Shown piece by piece: positions 37,890-49,128 of a stretch of 64,000 nt of DNA (within the stretch, counting starts at the first letter, position 1; each line of letters starts with the position of its first letter). This DNA is from Verrucomicrobiota bacterium. Its GTDB lineage: Bacteria; Verrucomicrobiota; Verrucomicrobiia; Limisphaerales; J093. The position numbers and the translations under genes are program-made. The notes under the pieces were generated by a model that was not told the origin of the DNA, searched no databases, and saw nothing but the letters and a program-made list of their open reading frames with translations. Location: the NCBI GenBank assembly GCA_027493615.1, contig JAOSKK010000001.1:859629-923628 (forward strand), in the 5' to 3' direction.

Positions 37890-38877
37890 CGCGTCCCTTG
37901 CCCATCAGGAGCGCCGCGAAGTTCACCAGCGCCCCGCCGATCGAGGGCGGGAGCAGGATGCCGACCTTCTCCTGCCCCTCCCAATGAGGCCGCAGCCGCC
38001 GGGCGAGATACACGGTACGGGCCAGGGCGCCGAGGAAGTTCAGCCGGGGAGTCCGCGGGTCGCCCATGGCGAACCGGAACGGACGTCGGCGAGCCGTGGT
38101 GACAAACGCCCGGTGGATCGGTTGCATCAGCGCTTTGCGATGCCGCCAGGCGTCGCTCGCCAGTTCCTGGACCGCCTGCCGGACCTCGGCCGGGGTAGCG
38201 CTGGGCGGAAGCGGTCGTCCAAAACTCACGCTCACCGGATAGGGAATGCGCTGGGGCAGCTTCCACAGAAACCGGCGCCGGGCAAAGCTGAAGATGCTCC
38301 CCCACACGCTCTCGAGACAGACTGGAACGATGGGGGCATCGACACCCTCCATGATCCGTTCGAAGCCGCGTCGGAACGGCAGCATCTGTCCCGTCCGACT
38401 CACCTGGCCCTCGGCGAAGATGCAGACCCATTCCCCGTGCCGGATGGCCTCGGTCGCCGTGCGGAGGGAGCGGATCAGGTCGCGAGGACGCTGCTCGGAC
38501 GAGATGGGAATGACCCCGAGCAGCCGGCATAAGCCGCCCAGCAGGGGGGTGCGGCAGTAGCTTTCGTGCATCAGGAAGCGCACGAAACGTCCCGTGGCCG
38601 TGGCCAGGATGCAGGCGTCGACCAGCGACAGATGGTTCGCGATCAGGAGGGCGCCGCCGGACTTGGGAAGATGGTGCCGCCCGTCCAGCCGGAGGCGGTA
38701 GACGAGGCGGGTGACCAGGCAGCCGAGCCGCCAGATCAACCGGCGCCACCCGCGCGCGGGGACGGAGCGCACGGGCGGGACTGTTTGGGTCCGGGGCGGC
38801 GGCTCGGCCAGGCGCGGCGGGCGGAGGACCGTGGGGAGGCCTGCGGGAGCGGGCGGGGTGTTCCATTCAGTTTGCAT
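37870..38877 (-). pseudogene. Acyltransferase/acyl-ACP synthetase (Aas-like), truncated at the palindrome
   Basis: 335 aa remain. A PlsC acyltransferase domain fills about 60-240 (ANHLSLVDACI for the HxxxxD box, FAEGQVSRTGQM, and a PIVPVCLESVWG segment). Then begins an AMP-forming synthetase: LMQPIHRAFVTTARRRP, LNFLGALARTVYLARRL and KVGILLPPSIGGALVNFAALL, as in Aas. The frame then stops after GKGRANGVKH, where family members continue with VNLNYT and some 400 more residues. The break coincides with the family C palindrome. The acyltransferase half could still work; the ligase half cannot. Start chosen at 38877 rather than an upstream ATG at 39021. Confidence 0.75.
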
Positions 38878-39157
38878 GGGCGGGAAGGTGGGGGAAGTGC
38901 GGCGGCGTGGGAAATCGATGTTTTGATGCAGGTCGTCAGCGTTATTGATGATCGGGGCCGGGAGATTGAGGGCGCCGGTGGCGGTCGCCCTTCGACGCGG
39001 TCGAGTGCCATGGTTCGACATTGCTCATTCATCGTATTAGGCGCAATCGAACGCCAAAAAGGATGGGGGACCGGTCGGGACGTGGTGCCCCGGGAGGCGT
39101 CTCCCGCGACAAGGGGCTGGCTGAATCGAGGTCTTATGCCGTAGTTTAGCCCGTGAC

Positions 39158-39715
39158 GTGAGTGACGTGACCCGCATTTTCGACGCCCTCGAGGCCGGCC
39201 AACCGCAGGCGGCGGAGGAACTCCTCCCGCTGGTCTATGAGGAGCTGCGCCGGATCGCGGCGGCCAAGATGGCGCACGAAGCCCCCGGACAGACGCTCCA
39301 GCCCACCGCGCTGGTGCACGAGGCCTGGCTGCGGTTGGTGGGGCAGGGCGGGCAGTCCTGGCAAAACCGCCGGCATTTCTTCAGCGCCGCCGCCGAGGCC
39401 ATGCGCCGCATCCTGATCGAGCGGGCCCGGCGCCGGAGACGCGAGAAGCACGGGGGCGGCCTGCAGCGGGTCAACGTGGACGACCTGGACCTGGCCATCA
39501 CCACCGATGACGAGACCCTGCTGCGGGTCAGCGAAGCCCTCGACAAGCTGAACGCGGTGGATCCCGTTGGCGCCGAACTGATTCGCCTGCGCTTCTTCGC
39601 CGGCTTGTCGAATGTGGACGCAGCCGAACTGATCAACCTTCCCGAGCGCACTGCCAAGCGCACCTGGGCCTACGCCCGGGCCTGGCTTTACGAGGAGATC
39701 CGGCGGCAGGGCTGA
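39158..39715 (+). CDS. ECF sigma factor (planctomycete/verrucomicrobial kinase-linked type)
   Basis: 185 aa, intact, GTG start. It has sigma region 2 (AAEELLPLVYEELRRIAAAKMA, LVHEAWLRLV, FFSAAAEAMRRILIERAR) and region 4 (LRFFAGLSNVDAAELINLPERTAKRTW). This belongs to the PF07638-type ECF family, which is typically encoded next to a Ser/Thr kinase with TPR repeats. Here the kinase gene lies 11.5 kb downstream on the same strand, after five secreted proteins. The pair may control those genes in response to a surface signal; this is inference. No anti-sigma gene is adjacent. Confidence 0.9.
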   Translation: MSDVTRIFDALEAGQPQAAEELLPLVYEELRRIAAAKMAHEAPGQTLQPTALVHEAWLRLVGQGGQSWQNRRHFFSAAAEAMRRILIERARRRRREKHGGGLQRVNVDDLDLAITTDDETLLRVSEALDKLNAVDPVGAELIRLRFFAGLSNVDAAELINLPERTAKRTWAYARAWLYEEIRRQG

Positions 39716-40156
39716 GCCTGGCCCGACCGGAAACGCTCCCTCCGCCACAGCCTCGCCGGCGGACGGGCCGGAGGATGCCTGCCCGGCACGCCGCCGGTAA
39801 GCTGCCTCCCCCCCCGGCTCCATCGGTCACCCAGTCCAGCTCGGGTGGAACCGATGGTCAGCCCCGGGCAGCCGCGGCGAAAGATCTCCAAAGACTCTTG
39901 GCCCAAACCGCTCCAAGAAATCGCTTTCACGGGGTGAGTGATCGAGATGAATACACGAGCAACATCTCAATGGCAGGCCGCCGAGGCCGTGGCGCTTGCC
40001 GATTCCGCCCCGGACGGCGCTGGGCTTTCCCGTCAATTCCCGGCACCGGGTGGCCGTGATTTCCCACCGCGAGCTGCGGCTGCGCCTCGGGAATGCCCGG
40101 AACCGGTCCACCGCAGCGGGCGGGGCGCGTTTCCTGCCGGCAGTCCTCCCTTCCTC
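39716..40156. other. Spacer after the sigma factor gene
   Basis: 441 bases with no convincing gene. An open frame leads into the next gene from 39938 but has no signal-like features until the ATG at 40157. An inverted repeat, CCATCGGT (39820-39827) with ACCGATGG (39850-39857), may be a terminator for the sigma gene. The promoter of the downstream secreted-protein operon should lie here. Confidence 0.45.
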
Positions 40157-41070
40157 ATGAAGACCCACGCCATCCATGTCCCGGGTTTCCTGGCTTTGCT
40201 CCTCGGCGCGTTGGCCGGGCAGGCCCAGGTCATTCCTCCAGGCGTTCCGGAACCCGGGCTGGTGCTCTGGGGCACGGTGGTCAACGCCAGATCACCCTCG
40301 GTGCCGCCGCCGATCCAGGACGTCCGCTGGACGATCCGCGCTGGCGACGTCAGCCTGGAGCTTTCCGCGTCCTCCATTCCGCCGACGCAAGTCCGGACCA
40401 TCAACGGCCGGCACTATTATGTGGCCAGAATCCCCTTCGATTCTCGCCATTTTGGGGCGGCCATCACCTTGGCCGATCCCGCGACGGTGGGCCGGCCCTC
40501 CTTCGCAATTCTGGGATCTCCGCCCACCTACGTCTGCCGGCCGATCATCAACGGGTTGCCGGCAACGGTGTCGGCCGTGAACGGCCAGCCGGACTCGTTG
40601 GCTGATTACTCAGCCACTGGCTTCAATGCGACCGTTCGCGGGCGGGTGGTCCGGGTGGATTTGACCATCCAACCTCCGGCGGAGTCCTACGCAGACTGGG
40701 CCGCCCGCTTCTGGGGCGCCGGGCATGCCAATGATCCGCACGCGCAGAGCGATGCCGACGCCGATGGCGACGGGATGTCGAACCAGGCGGAATTCGAGGC
40801 GGGAACTGATCCCACGGATCGCGCCTCGGCGCTGCGCATCCTGAGCCTGACCTTCGAGCCGGGGGCGAACGCTCTGGGCGTGGTGATTGACTGGAGCAGC
40901 GTTGACGGGCGGAGCTACCAGATTGAATCCGCCCCGGCCGTGGGAGGGGGTGGACGGTTCTGGGCGGCCTCATCCCCGGCCTGCACGGCCAGTCGCAGGC
41001 CACGCTCTCCCACGCTCTGCCGCTGACGGACCAATTCTACCGTGTCCGGGTGATCCCTCCGGAACCTTGA
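40157..41070 (+). CDS. Secreted protein with calcium-binding type 3 repeat
   Basis: About 304 aa. A signal peptide (VPGFLALLLGALAGQAQ) is followed by a beta-rich region (about 25-180). A thrombospondin type 3/dockerin-like calcium motif follows, DADADGDGMSNQAEFEAGTDP near residue 200, and then a C-terminal domain (VVIDWSSVDGRSYQIE) typical of Verrucomicrobial surface proteins. A one-base loss in a G run near 40950 hides the true end. Corrected, it reads LGGLIPGLHGQSQATLS to the TGA at 41068-41070. It is the first of five tightly spaced secreted genes. Confidence 0.7.
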
Positions 41071-41110
41071 CCCATCCTTCCCTGAACCCAGTCCAAGGCT
41101 GTCTACTTCC

Positions 41111-44100
41111 ATGAGCACCCTGACCTTCTTCCGCCCGGCCCGTGTGAGCCTGGCCTGCTGGTGGGCGGCTGCCCTGTTCCTCGCTGGCGGGACGGCCCGG
41201 GCCGAGATGCAGACGCAGGTCTTCCGCCTGAACCCGAATTGGAATCTCATCAGCTTCCAAGTCACTCCCGAGAATCCCGATGCGGCGGCGGTCTTCGGCA
41301 CGATCCCAGGCTTCCAGTCCGCTTGGTCGTACGAAGCGTCCACGGGCCTGTGGCAGCGGTATGTCAAGCCGTCGGGCACGGCGGAGGAACAGGCGGACGC
41401 GCAGACGGCCAACGATCTGCTCCGGCTGGCCCCCATTGAGCCCGGCCGGGGCTATTGGGTTCAGATGGAGGGTTCCGTGGAGCGCTGGGAGGTTCGCGGT
41501 GCGGTGCCGTCGGGCCACGATTTTCCCAGCCTGCGGTTTGACCCGGGCTGGCACCTCATCGGCATCCCGGTGGGGGCGGCGGTGGTGACCAACCGGGAAC
41601 CCGTCAGCCTTCTGGCCGTCCTCTCCGCCGCCGGCTTCGATTACGACGCGGTGATGACTTGGGGTACCAATGCTTACTGGAAGCAGTTCCGCCCCCGAGG
41701 TGCCAACCACCCATTGGCAGGCGTGGCCGCGGATCCGCCGTTTCCGGCCTTCAGGCTCCAGGAAGACCTGGGCCGGGGCTACTGGGTTCGGTCGCTCACC
41801 GATGCCACGCTGCGACCGCGGCTGCTTACCACGCTTCGGCCGGACATGGACCTGCCGCCGCACGGGAATTTCCCGTCCAAGGAAGACCAAAACGTCTCCG
41901 GCGCGACCAACCAGGCCGGCTTGAAGTCCGTGCGGGACCAGACGGTCATCCGTTTCTTCCCCGGGGAGGAGGTCCAGATGGTCGGCATCGCCAACCAGTC
42001 GGAGGATGAACGGCCCAGCGGGGGCATCCTGCTGTGGGAAGCGACCTGGACGCCCTTGACGGGAACCGCCACGCCGGAACCCTGGATCCGCCTGTTCCCC
42101 AGCCGCGACGCGCGGGAAGAGCGCGGCCCGGATGGCCGCCTGCTGGGCGACTACACCCGGCTGAACGGGGTCACGACCATCGAGTCCGACATCGTTTACC
42201 TCCGCTTGGACCGCCGGAATCTGGGGCGCGGCCGGCACGAGGGCATCCTGACGCTGCGCACCACCGTGACCAACCGCACGTTCCAGGTCATCGCCGAAGT
42301 TCCCGGGGTGGAGGGCGATTTCTCCGGGTACGCGGTCATCGAAACCGTCAATGGCCGGCGCAATCGCGTGCCCGACCTCGACCTGGCGGTCACCTTTTAC
42401 GAGGACGCGAGCGTACCCGGCCTGCTGCGCGGACTCATTGACAGCTCGCGCGCGGTGATGTGGCCGGTGGATGTGCCGCTCGTCGGGCATCGCATCACGG
42501 ACGAGGGAAACCAGTTCCAGCTCAGCGGCGGGTATGTGCTGCCGCCGGGCGACCAGAACGGTGAACCCTTTGACCAATGGGATGAAAACGATCCTGCCGC
42601 CGGAGAGGACGTGGACTGGCTGAACGACGGCAAATTGGATGTGCGGAATCCCTTTCCGTTTCCGATTCAACGCACCGTCCTGCTCGAGGGCGCGCTGGTC
42701 GCCGCCAACCCCACTGATGGCCAGGTCTTGAAGGGGCGATACCGCGAGGTGGTCCATGGCCTGTCCCGAACGCCGATCGAGCTGGTTGGCTCCTTCCACC
42801 TCGAGCGCCAGGCGGTCAGACCGTTCACCCTGCGGCGGTCGGTCGAGTCCGACACTGGCATCGAACCGGTGGTGGTGGCCCGGAGTGCGCCGCCGTCCCT
42901 GGTCATCCCGGTCGGGGAGAGTCGGACCAATCGAATCAACATCGTCACCGACCTCGCCCTGCACACCCTGCAGGTGGAATGGGACTTCGGCAATTCCACC
43001 AACATCAACGCGAACCTCGTCCTGACGCTCAGGTCCCCCGGGACGGACGGACGGAGTCTGCTGCTCTACGACGGCCGCCAACCGGCCAACGCCATCCCGG
43101 CTGAGGCGCTCCGCACAGTCAATGTTCCCCTGACCCGCCCGCCGGCGGGGGATTTCGAGTCGTTCCTGCGGGACATCCCGCGCACGGGCGCCCGCCCCGC
43201 GCCCGGCCTCCCTTGGCAACTTGTGATCGAAAACCGGGGGCGCAGCCCGTGCAGTTCCCCAGATGGATGCTGCGGCTGGAGGGCCAGCCCGTCACCGAAG
43301 TTCATGGCCGCGTCCTGAGCGGTGGAACCTCGCAGGCCCACGCGCTCGTGGCCCTGGATGGCCTGCCTTTCAGCCGTTCGGCGGTGACCGATGCCGAAGG
43401 CCGCTTCCAGCCTGCGCGGCGTTCCACTCCTGCCGCTCAATCTTTCTGCGCGCCTCCCGGGTCACGCCCCGGAAGACGCCGCCCGCGCCGGGCTGGGCGA
43501 TCTCTTCACGATCGCCTTCGCGCGCGCCGCCCAAATGGCCCCAACCCATTTCACTTCCTTGGAACACATCCTGATGGCCCGGTTCAACCCCCTGGCCGGC
43601 GCGCCGCCCCCCTGGCCGGCGTGGCGGGTTTCGACGCCGGCGGTTTCGACAGCCCCTTCGAGCTCATGCTGCAGCCCGTCCCCGTGGCGGCGGCGGAGAT
43701 TCTGGCGGGACCGACCGAAGTCCCCGCCGGCTCCTCGGTGACGTTCACCGCGTTGGGCCTGGCCGGGGGAGGCGGGCTGGGATTTCGGCGACGGCACGCG
43801 CCGCGAGACGGGGCGCGAGGTGTCGCATCCGTTCAAGACGCCCGGACTCTACCGGGTGCGCCTGTTCAGCCCGCCCACCGCCGCCACGTCCGTGGCGGAC
43901 GTCGGTGTTTCCATCCTGCCGGCGCCCCATCAGACGGTCGGGCGTCCATCCGGCCTTAAGGGCGAGTCGCCAGGCCTGCCGGAGCCGACAGCCAATGCCG
44001 CCTACACCGCCCATCTCTTTCAGGTGTTTGGCACGTCGGGCGGGGTGGCGCTCAAGGCGACGCCCGCCGACGGCCCTGTCCCGCCGCCAACCAACGGCTT

Positions 44101-44737
44101 CGGCGCGGTTCTCGTCGGCCTCATGCCCCTGCAACATGCCTATGCCGCCTCCATGGACCTGGACCTCGCCCCGCTGATTCCGTTCGGCAGTGGCCAGAGT
44201 CAGCCTTTCGCTGCCGACGGCTTTCAACCTCTGCTCGATGAGAAGGCCAACCGCGAGCCTGGCCATGGCTTCCGGGACGAGGACTTCAATTACGCCCTGC
44301 CCGCTGATGTGTGGAAGGATACGCTGACTTCCCAAGGAAACCCCGAGTACCCAGACCGGGACGAGCCTGAAAAGGCGATCGTGTGGGGCAATCCGCTCGG
44401 AAACCCCAAGATCAATTACGCAACCCGGACCATCCAGGCGCTGAACCATGACACCTTCACGGTCGCCGAAGAGGATGAGGCCTATCATGCCCATCCCGGT
44501 ACGACATTTCACGATGATCTGGAGCCAGGATTCCAGGTGGTCACGCACCTCCGCCTGGCGTGTAGTCTGGGCGCTGAAATCCTCACGGCCGTGATCCCGT
44601 CCACCGCCACGCGTGTCGCCAAGACCCGTCGGGGCGAGCTAGCGAATCCCTTCGCGTCCCCGCTCAGCGCCGCCCCCGGCCCTGTTGCCCGCAACCTCCA
44701 CTTCCAACTCCACCTCGGACCTCTGTCCGCCGACTGA
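41111..44737 (+). CDS. Giant secreted PKD-domain surface protein
   Basis: About 1208 aa. A signal peptide (residues 1-31, ending GGTARA) precedes repeated WNLISFQV and GWHLIGIPV segments, two copies of a beta-rich module at about 40-160 and 145-240. Middle regions include PVDVPLVGHRITDEGNQFQLSGGY and a probable P-domain-like HTLQVEWDFGNST. A carboxypeptidase-like fold (VHGRVLSGG) and a PKD domain (DFGDGTRRETGREVSHPF) follow near 900. Four frame changes lie near 43240, 43415, 43605 and 43775. I know no family for the whole protein. It is 40 bases after one secreted gene and seven before the next. Confidence 0.65.
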
Positions 44738-44744
44738 CCCTGCC

Positions 44745-47700
44745 ATGAACCCCCGTCCACCCGATCATCGCCCTCGTGGAGAACCGCCTCGGAAATCCCT
44801 CCCTCCCGCGCGCTGCGCCTGGGACTGCTGGTGCTCTGCTTCGTGCTGGGCTTGGGCGTCGTCACCGGACCCGCCCACGGGGCCGAGGGTGTCGCCCTAC
44901 GCACGGCTCACCAATGCGTTTCACACCAGCCTGGTCCCCGGGCGCGCTTATCTGAAGGGCTTCCCCAGCAGCACCACCCGCACGAGACTGCTGAGCCACT
45001 TCCTGGGCGACGACACAGCGGGACTGTCTCCGTCTCGTCCTTTGCTCAAGGCCGCCATCTCGGAAGCGGTTGACATCCGCCGCCTCGAGCCGCCCGAGCC
45101 GGCCAGCCTTCCGTCGGGCCACCCGCCGGTTTCGCTGCAGGCCAAAGTCGTCGCCTGGGAAGCGCTGGAGAGCCTGACGACCGGTTACCTGTACGCCGGA
45201 AACCGCGATCTGCTGAACGCGCTGCGCGTGCCCTACCCCGGCGGAGTCACGCCCACGGACAGCCGCGAGCTTCCCAAGGAGGAGCCGGAGGTCTTTCCCG
45301 GCACCTCCCAGAAGCAGATCGCCTATGCGCGCCTCTATTTCCTTCAGGGCATCAAGGACATCCTGCAGTACGTGGCCGAAGACCCCACCGGCCAGCTTCG
45401 CGCGGTCGGCATCGTGTTCCCGAACATGCCGCACTATGTGACTTTTGATGAACAGACAAGCGTGATTCTTCCCCACACCGACTTCAACGACCCGAGCTTC
45501 GGCGGACCAAGCGTGGAGGACCGCGAAGCCAGCCCGTCGGTAGCGTACCTCTACGGCAGCGCCCTCGAACGTCTGGGACTGGCCGCGGTCGGCTATGCGA
45601 ACCAGCTCTGGCGGGCCGCCTTCGCGGGGCCGGGTGCCGGCGTGAAGCGTGGCACGGAGGAGAAGGACCGGATGCTGCGGCGGGCTGAGAAGGTGCTGCG
45701 GGAGAACATTCACGCCCAGTTTCTCGCCGTCCTGCCGCTGGCCGCGCAGTTGGACGACGGGTCCTCCGGCTCGGAAAGCGAGTATGAGCTGGCCCGGATT
45801 GACCAGTCCCGCGTGAGCGTCACGGACGCCCTCCGGCTGCGGCAGTTGATCCTGGCGGGAGAGCGTCCCACGCAGACCGCTCTGGTCAGCGCGTGGCACA
45901 CCGAGGCGCTCCGCAATCAGGTGAACAGGTCCCGGGATACCTATTCCAGACTTGTCGGACAGTTCCAGCAGGTGGAGAGCGCCCTGAAGGACAGTGAGGA
46001 AGCTGCGTCCGCAAATTTCGAACGCGAGAACGCGCTGCGGAGTTCGCTCGAGCGCGAGATTTTGGAGATCACGGGGATCAACCCATCGGACTACGGTCAC
46101 CTCAGAAACTCTTCCAGCCGCGCGGCATTTCTCACGGCGGTGACCAACAAGTTTGATGAGCTGATCAACGCGGGGGATCTGAACGCTCCGGGATTCCAGG
46201 ACGGGAGCCTGATGTCCATTCAGGCGCTCCGCTTGGTGCAGGCCATCCGGGAGGTGCGGGCCAAGCGGGCCGAGGTGGATGGATATGCCCAGCGCATGAG
46301 CATCGAGCTGGCCCGCTTCAAGGATGAGACCGCCACCATCACCGTCAACGGGATTGCGTATGAGGCCATCGAACTCGCCATCGGCCTGGCCGCGTCCGCG
46401 CCGGACATCAGCATCTGCGCCTGCGGCCTGTCCTCCGGCACCATCACCCATGCCAGCCCCAGCAAGGCGCTGCTGGCGGTCCAGCACGCGGCCAGGGCAC
46501 TGCGGGTGGCCTCGGAAACCGTGGCCATCAATGCCATCAATTCCCGGGCCTTCATCAAGAACCTGCTGGTGGACCAGAGCATCGCCGTGGAGGAGTTGAA
46601 CGCGGTGGTGGTCAACGTGGCCATCGCCGGGGCCGAACTGCGGCAACTCCTCGCCCGCGCCCACCGCCTGGTGGAGGACCACGTCTTTTTCAGACCGGCA
46701 CCGACAACCTCTGGTATCGCGATCCAGCCCTCGCCTTCCGGGCCGAGGAGGAAGAGGAGAAGTACCAGAGCGTGCTGCAGCAGTACCGGATTGACCTCTA
46801 CACGCTGGCCCGCATGGCCGAGGCGGCGTGGACCGAACGGTTCAGCAATCCGGTGAAGCAGGGTGAATCCGACCGTCCCGCCGAGCCTTTGAACAATGGT
46901 GAGTTCGATGAATTCACCGAGGCCGAGAGCATCTTTGGCGTGGGCAACCATTTGCAGGCCCAGGCGTTCTTCGATGCGCTCAAGGCTTGGGACGGCACGC
47001 TGCGCCTGCCCCCATTCCGCGGCTCTCACAGCACCAACACCTGGGATGCCAACTCCTTCCAAGGGTCTCCGATCAGCCTGCGCCGCGACCTCTTCGGGCT
47101 GATTGACTACCGTTACGATTCGGATGCCAACGTGTATGTCAAGGATCCGGACCTTGAACGGCGCAGCATCCAGCGCTTTCGCGCCCTGCTGCTGGATCGG
47201 GCCCATCAGGATCCGGCCAATCGCACCGAATTCAAGCGGCTCAGGATCGAGTTTCCCCTGACCTATAATCAGGTCCGGGTCATTCCGGGGCAAACGACCG
47301 ACGTCCCTCTGGTCCAGCGCAACCGGCCCGGCGGGACGTGGGATTTGTTCTGGAATCACCGCATCACGGAACTCGGCTTCAAGCTCGTTGGCACCAACGT
47401 GTTTGCCGCCCGCGTTTCCACTCCGGTCGCGTTCGAGTTGTTCGGCACGGTGCAACGGATCGGCTATTTCCCGGACAGCCTCTACACCGCATCCCGAACC
47501 ATCAGCACCTTCCAGATTCCCCTGTATCAGCGGGATCCGGATCAGCGGACGGTGAGTGAGCCATTCTTCGGCGACAGAAGTCTCCGTGCCTCCCTGGGGC
47601 AGCAGCCGGTGACCCGGCTGACCGTACCGGACTGGCCGCTGTTTTGCGACCGCTTCATCCTGGCCATTGACGGCCAGGGGACGATGCGAATCGAGCACCT

Positions 47701-47776
47701 CGAGGACATTGAATTGTACATTAGCATGCAGCTCGGCTCCACCCCCTCGCATGCCCTGGTAGAAATTCCCTCTTGA
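44745..47776 (+). CDS. Large secreted protein of unknown family with coiled coil
   Basis: About 1010 aa. After two frame changes near 44810 and 44895 a signal peptide appears (LRLGLLVLCFVLGLGVVTGPAHGAEG as two reading pieces). The middle is largely helical, with a predicted-looking coiled coil at about 400-470 (RDTYSRLVGQFQQVESALKD) and long amphipathic helices to about 640. A third frame change falls near 46690. The C-terminal third turns beta-rich (FPLTYNQVRVIPGQTTDVPL, WNHRITELGFKLVG). The helix-then-beta layout recalls large toxins or adhesins, but I see no decisive motif. Four bases separate it from the tail-collar gene. Confidence 0.6.
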
Positions 47777-47780
47777 TCGA

Positions 47781-49118
47781 ATGAACCTCAAACCGCACTC
47801 CACCATGAACCTGACTCGCATACCCAGCCTCACGGCCCTCGTGGCCCTCAGTCTGGCGGCCTGGTTGCCGCTGCTCCCGTCCCTCCACGCCCAGGCTCCC
47901 GCGCCCAAGCTGCTCCCTTTTCAGGGGCGGTTGACCGCGGCTGACGGAACCGCCGTCACCAACGGCGCACGGGTGGTTCAGTTCAAGCTCTACGACGCGG
48001 CCGTGGCTGGCCGGACGGTCTGGGTGGGCGAGGTCCACAAGCTCACCGTCAACCAGGGCCTGGTCAGCACCCTGCTGGGGTCCCGGTCAAGGCTGGCGGA
48101 GGTGGACTTCGACCGGGAATTGTTCCTGGAGATCACCGTGGATGCCAACGGGGACGGCGAGATTGGCCTGGAGGATCCACCGTTGCTGCCCCGGCAAAGC
48201 GTCCTGCCCTCCGTCTTTGCCAAGGAAAGCGCGGATGCCCGATTGCTGGGCGGCTATTCCTGGACGGACCTTTTCGCCGAAGGCGCCACCAATCCGCCGC
48301 TGGCCAGGATCGCGGGCGGCCGGTTGGTCGCCGGGTCGGTTTCCAGCAATCAGCTTGCCGTTCGGACCATCACCTCCGACCGCCTGCAACTGGGCGCCGT
48401 GACGGGGGACGAGATCAAGGAGCGCTCGGTGGACCGGCGGCACTTGACTGCGGACGTGCTCGAATCCGTGTTGCCGGCGGGCGTCATCGTTCCCTTTGCG
48501 GGTTCCACCAACGGGATTCCGCGCGGTTGGCTGCTCTGCGACGGCAGGGCGATGGCGTCCACCAACTATCCCGTCCTCTTCGCGGCGATCGGAACGAGTT
48601 GGGGCAACGGAACCGTGAATGAGAGGGGCACAACCATCGATCAACAATTGATCGACGCAAATAAGTATGACTTCAACTTGCCCGATCTGCGCGGGACCTT
48701 CCTGCGCGGCGTGGCCCACGGCAGCCCGCGGGACCCGGATGCGGAGGGAAGGACGGCGGGCAAGGCGGGAGGTAACACCGGCAACGAGGTCGGGAGCCTG
48801 CAGGCGGATGAGTTCAAGACCCATCAACATCCCGTGACCTTGAGGCATTTCCTCGCCAATCCTAATGATCCACCGCTGCTGCCGCCCAATATGCTGCCCA
48901 TGCCACTGACAGCGCATCATCCACTGACAACTACTAATATTCCACCGGCAGTGATACCGGCAGATTTTCAGTCTGGCTTTGCCCAAGGCGGCGCATTCAG
49001 CTTCCCCGGTGGACCACAGGGTGCGGGGATCTCCCGGACGGTATTGGGCACAGCCGATTCTGGCGGCAAGGAAACCCGGCCCGTCAACGCGGCCGTGAAC
49101 TACATCATCAAGCACTGA
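47781..49118 (+). CDS. Secreted phage tail-collar domain protein
   Basis: 445 aa, intact; an ATG at 47805 is an equally good start. A signal peptide (ALVALSLAAWLPLLPSLHAQ) is followed by a segment seen in surface proteins (LPFQGRLTAADGTAVTNGARVVQFKLYDA) and a short repeat region (SSNQLAVRTITSDRLQLGAV). The C-terminus is a tail-collar domain: AGVIVPFAGSTNGIPRGWLLCDG, FNLPDLRGTFLRGV, a His-rich loop and the ending PVNAAVNYIIKH. In phages this fold forms a trimeric fibre. With a signal peptide it probably makes a fibre at the cell surface. Confidence 0.85.
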   Translation: MNLKPHSTMNLTRIPSLTALVALSLAAWLPLLPSLHAQAPAPKLLPFQGRLTAADGTAVTNGARVVQFKLYDAAVAGRTVWVGEVHKLTVNQGLVSTLLGSRSRLAEVDFDRELFLEITVDANGDGEIGLEDPPLLPRQSVLPSVFAKESADARLLGGYSWTDLFAEGATNPPLARIAGGRLVAGSVSSNQLAVRTITSDRLQLGAVTGDEIKERSVDRRHLTADVLESVLPAGVIVPFAGSTNGIPRGWLLCDGRAMASTNYPVLFAAIGTSWGNGTVNERGTTIDQQLIDANKYDFNLPDLRGTFLRGVAHGSPRDPDAEGRTAGKAGGNTGNEVGSLQADEFKTHQHPVTLRHFLANPNDPPLLPPNMLPMPLTAHHPLTTTNIPPAVIPADFQSGFAQGGAFSFPGGPQGAGISRTVLGTADSGGKETRPVNAAVNYIIKH

Positions 49119-49128
49119 GTCACTTGCG

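Noticed and set aside
40970..43219. A 749-codon minus-strand frame opposite the PKD giant
   Set aside because: Arg/Gly/Pro-rich antisense reading without conserved features.
44745..47776. Reading as a Tc-toxin A subunit
   Set aside because: Only the overall helix-then-beta layout suggests it; no TcA motifs are visible.
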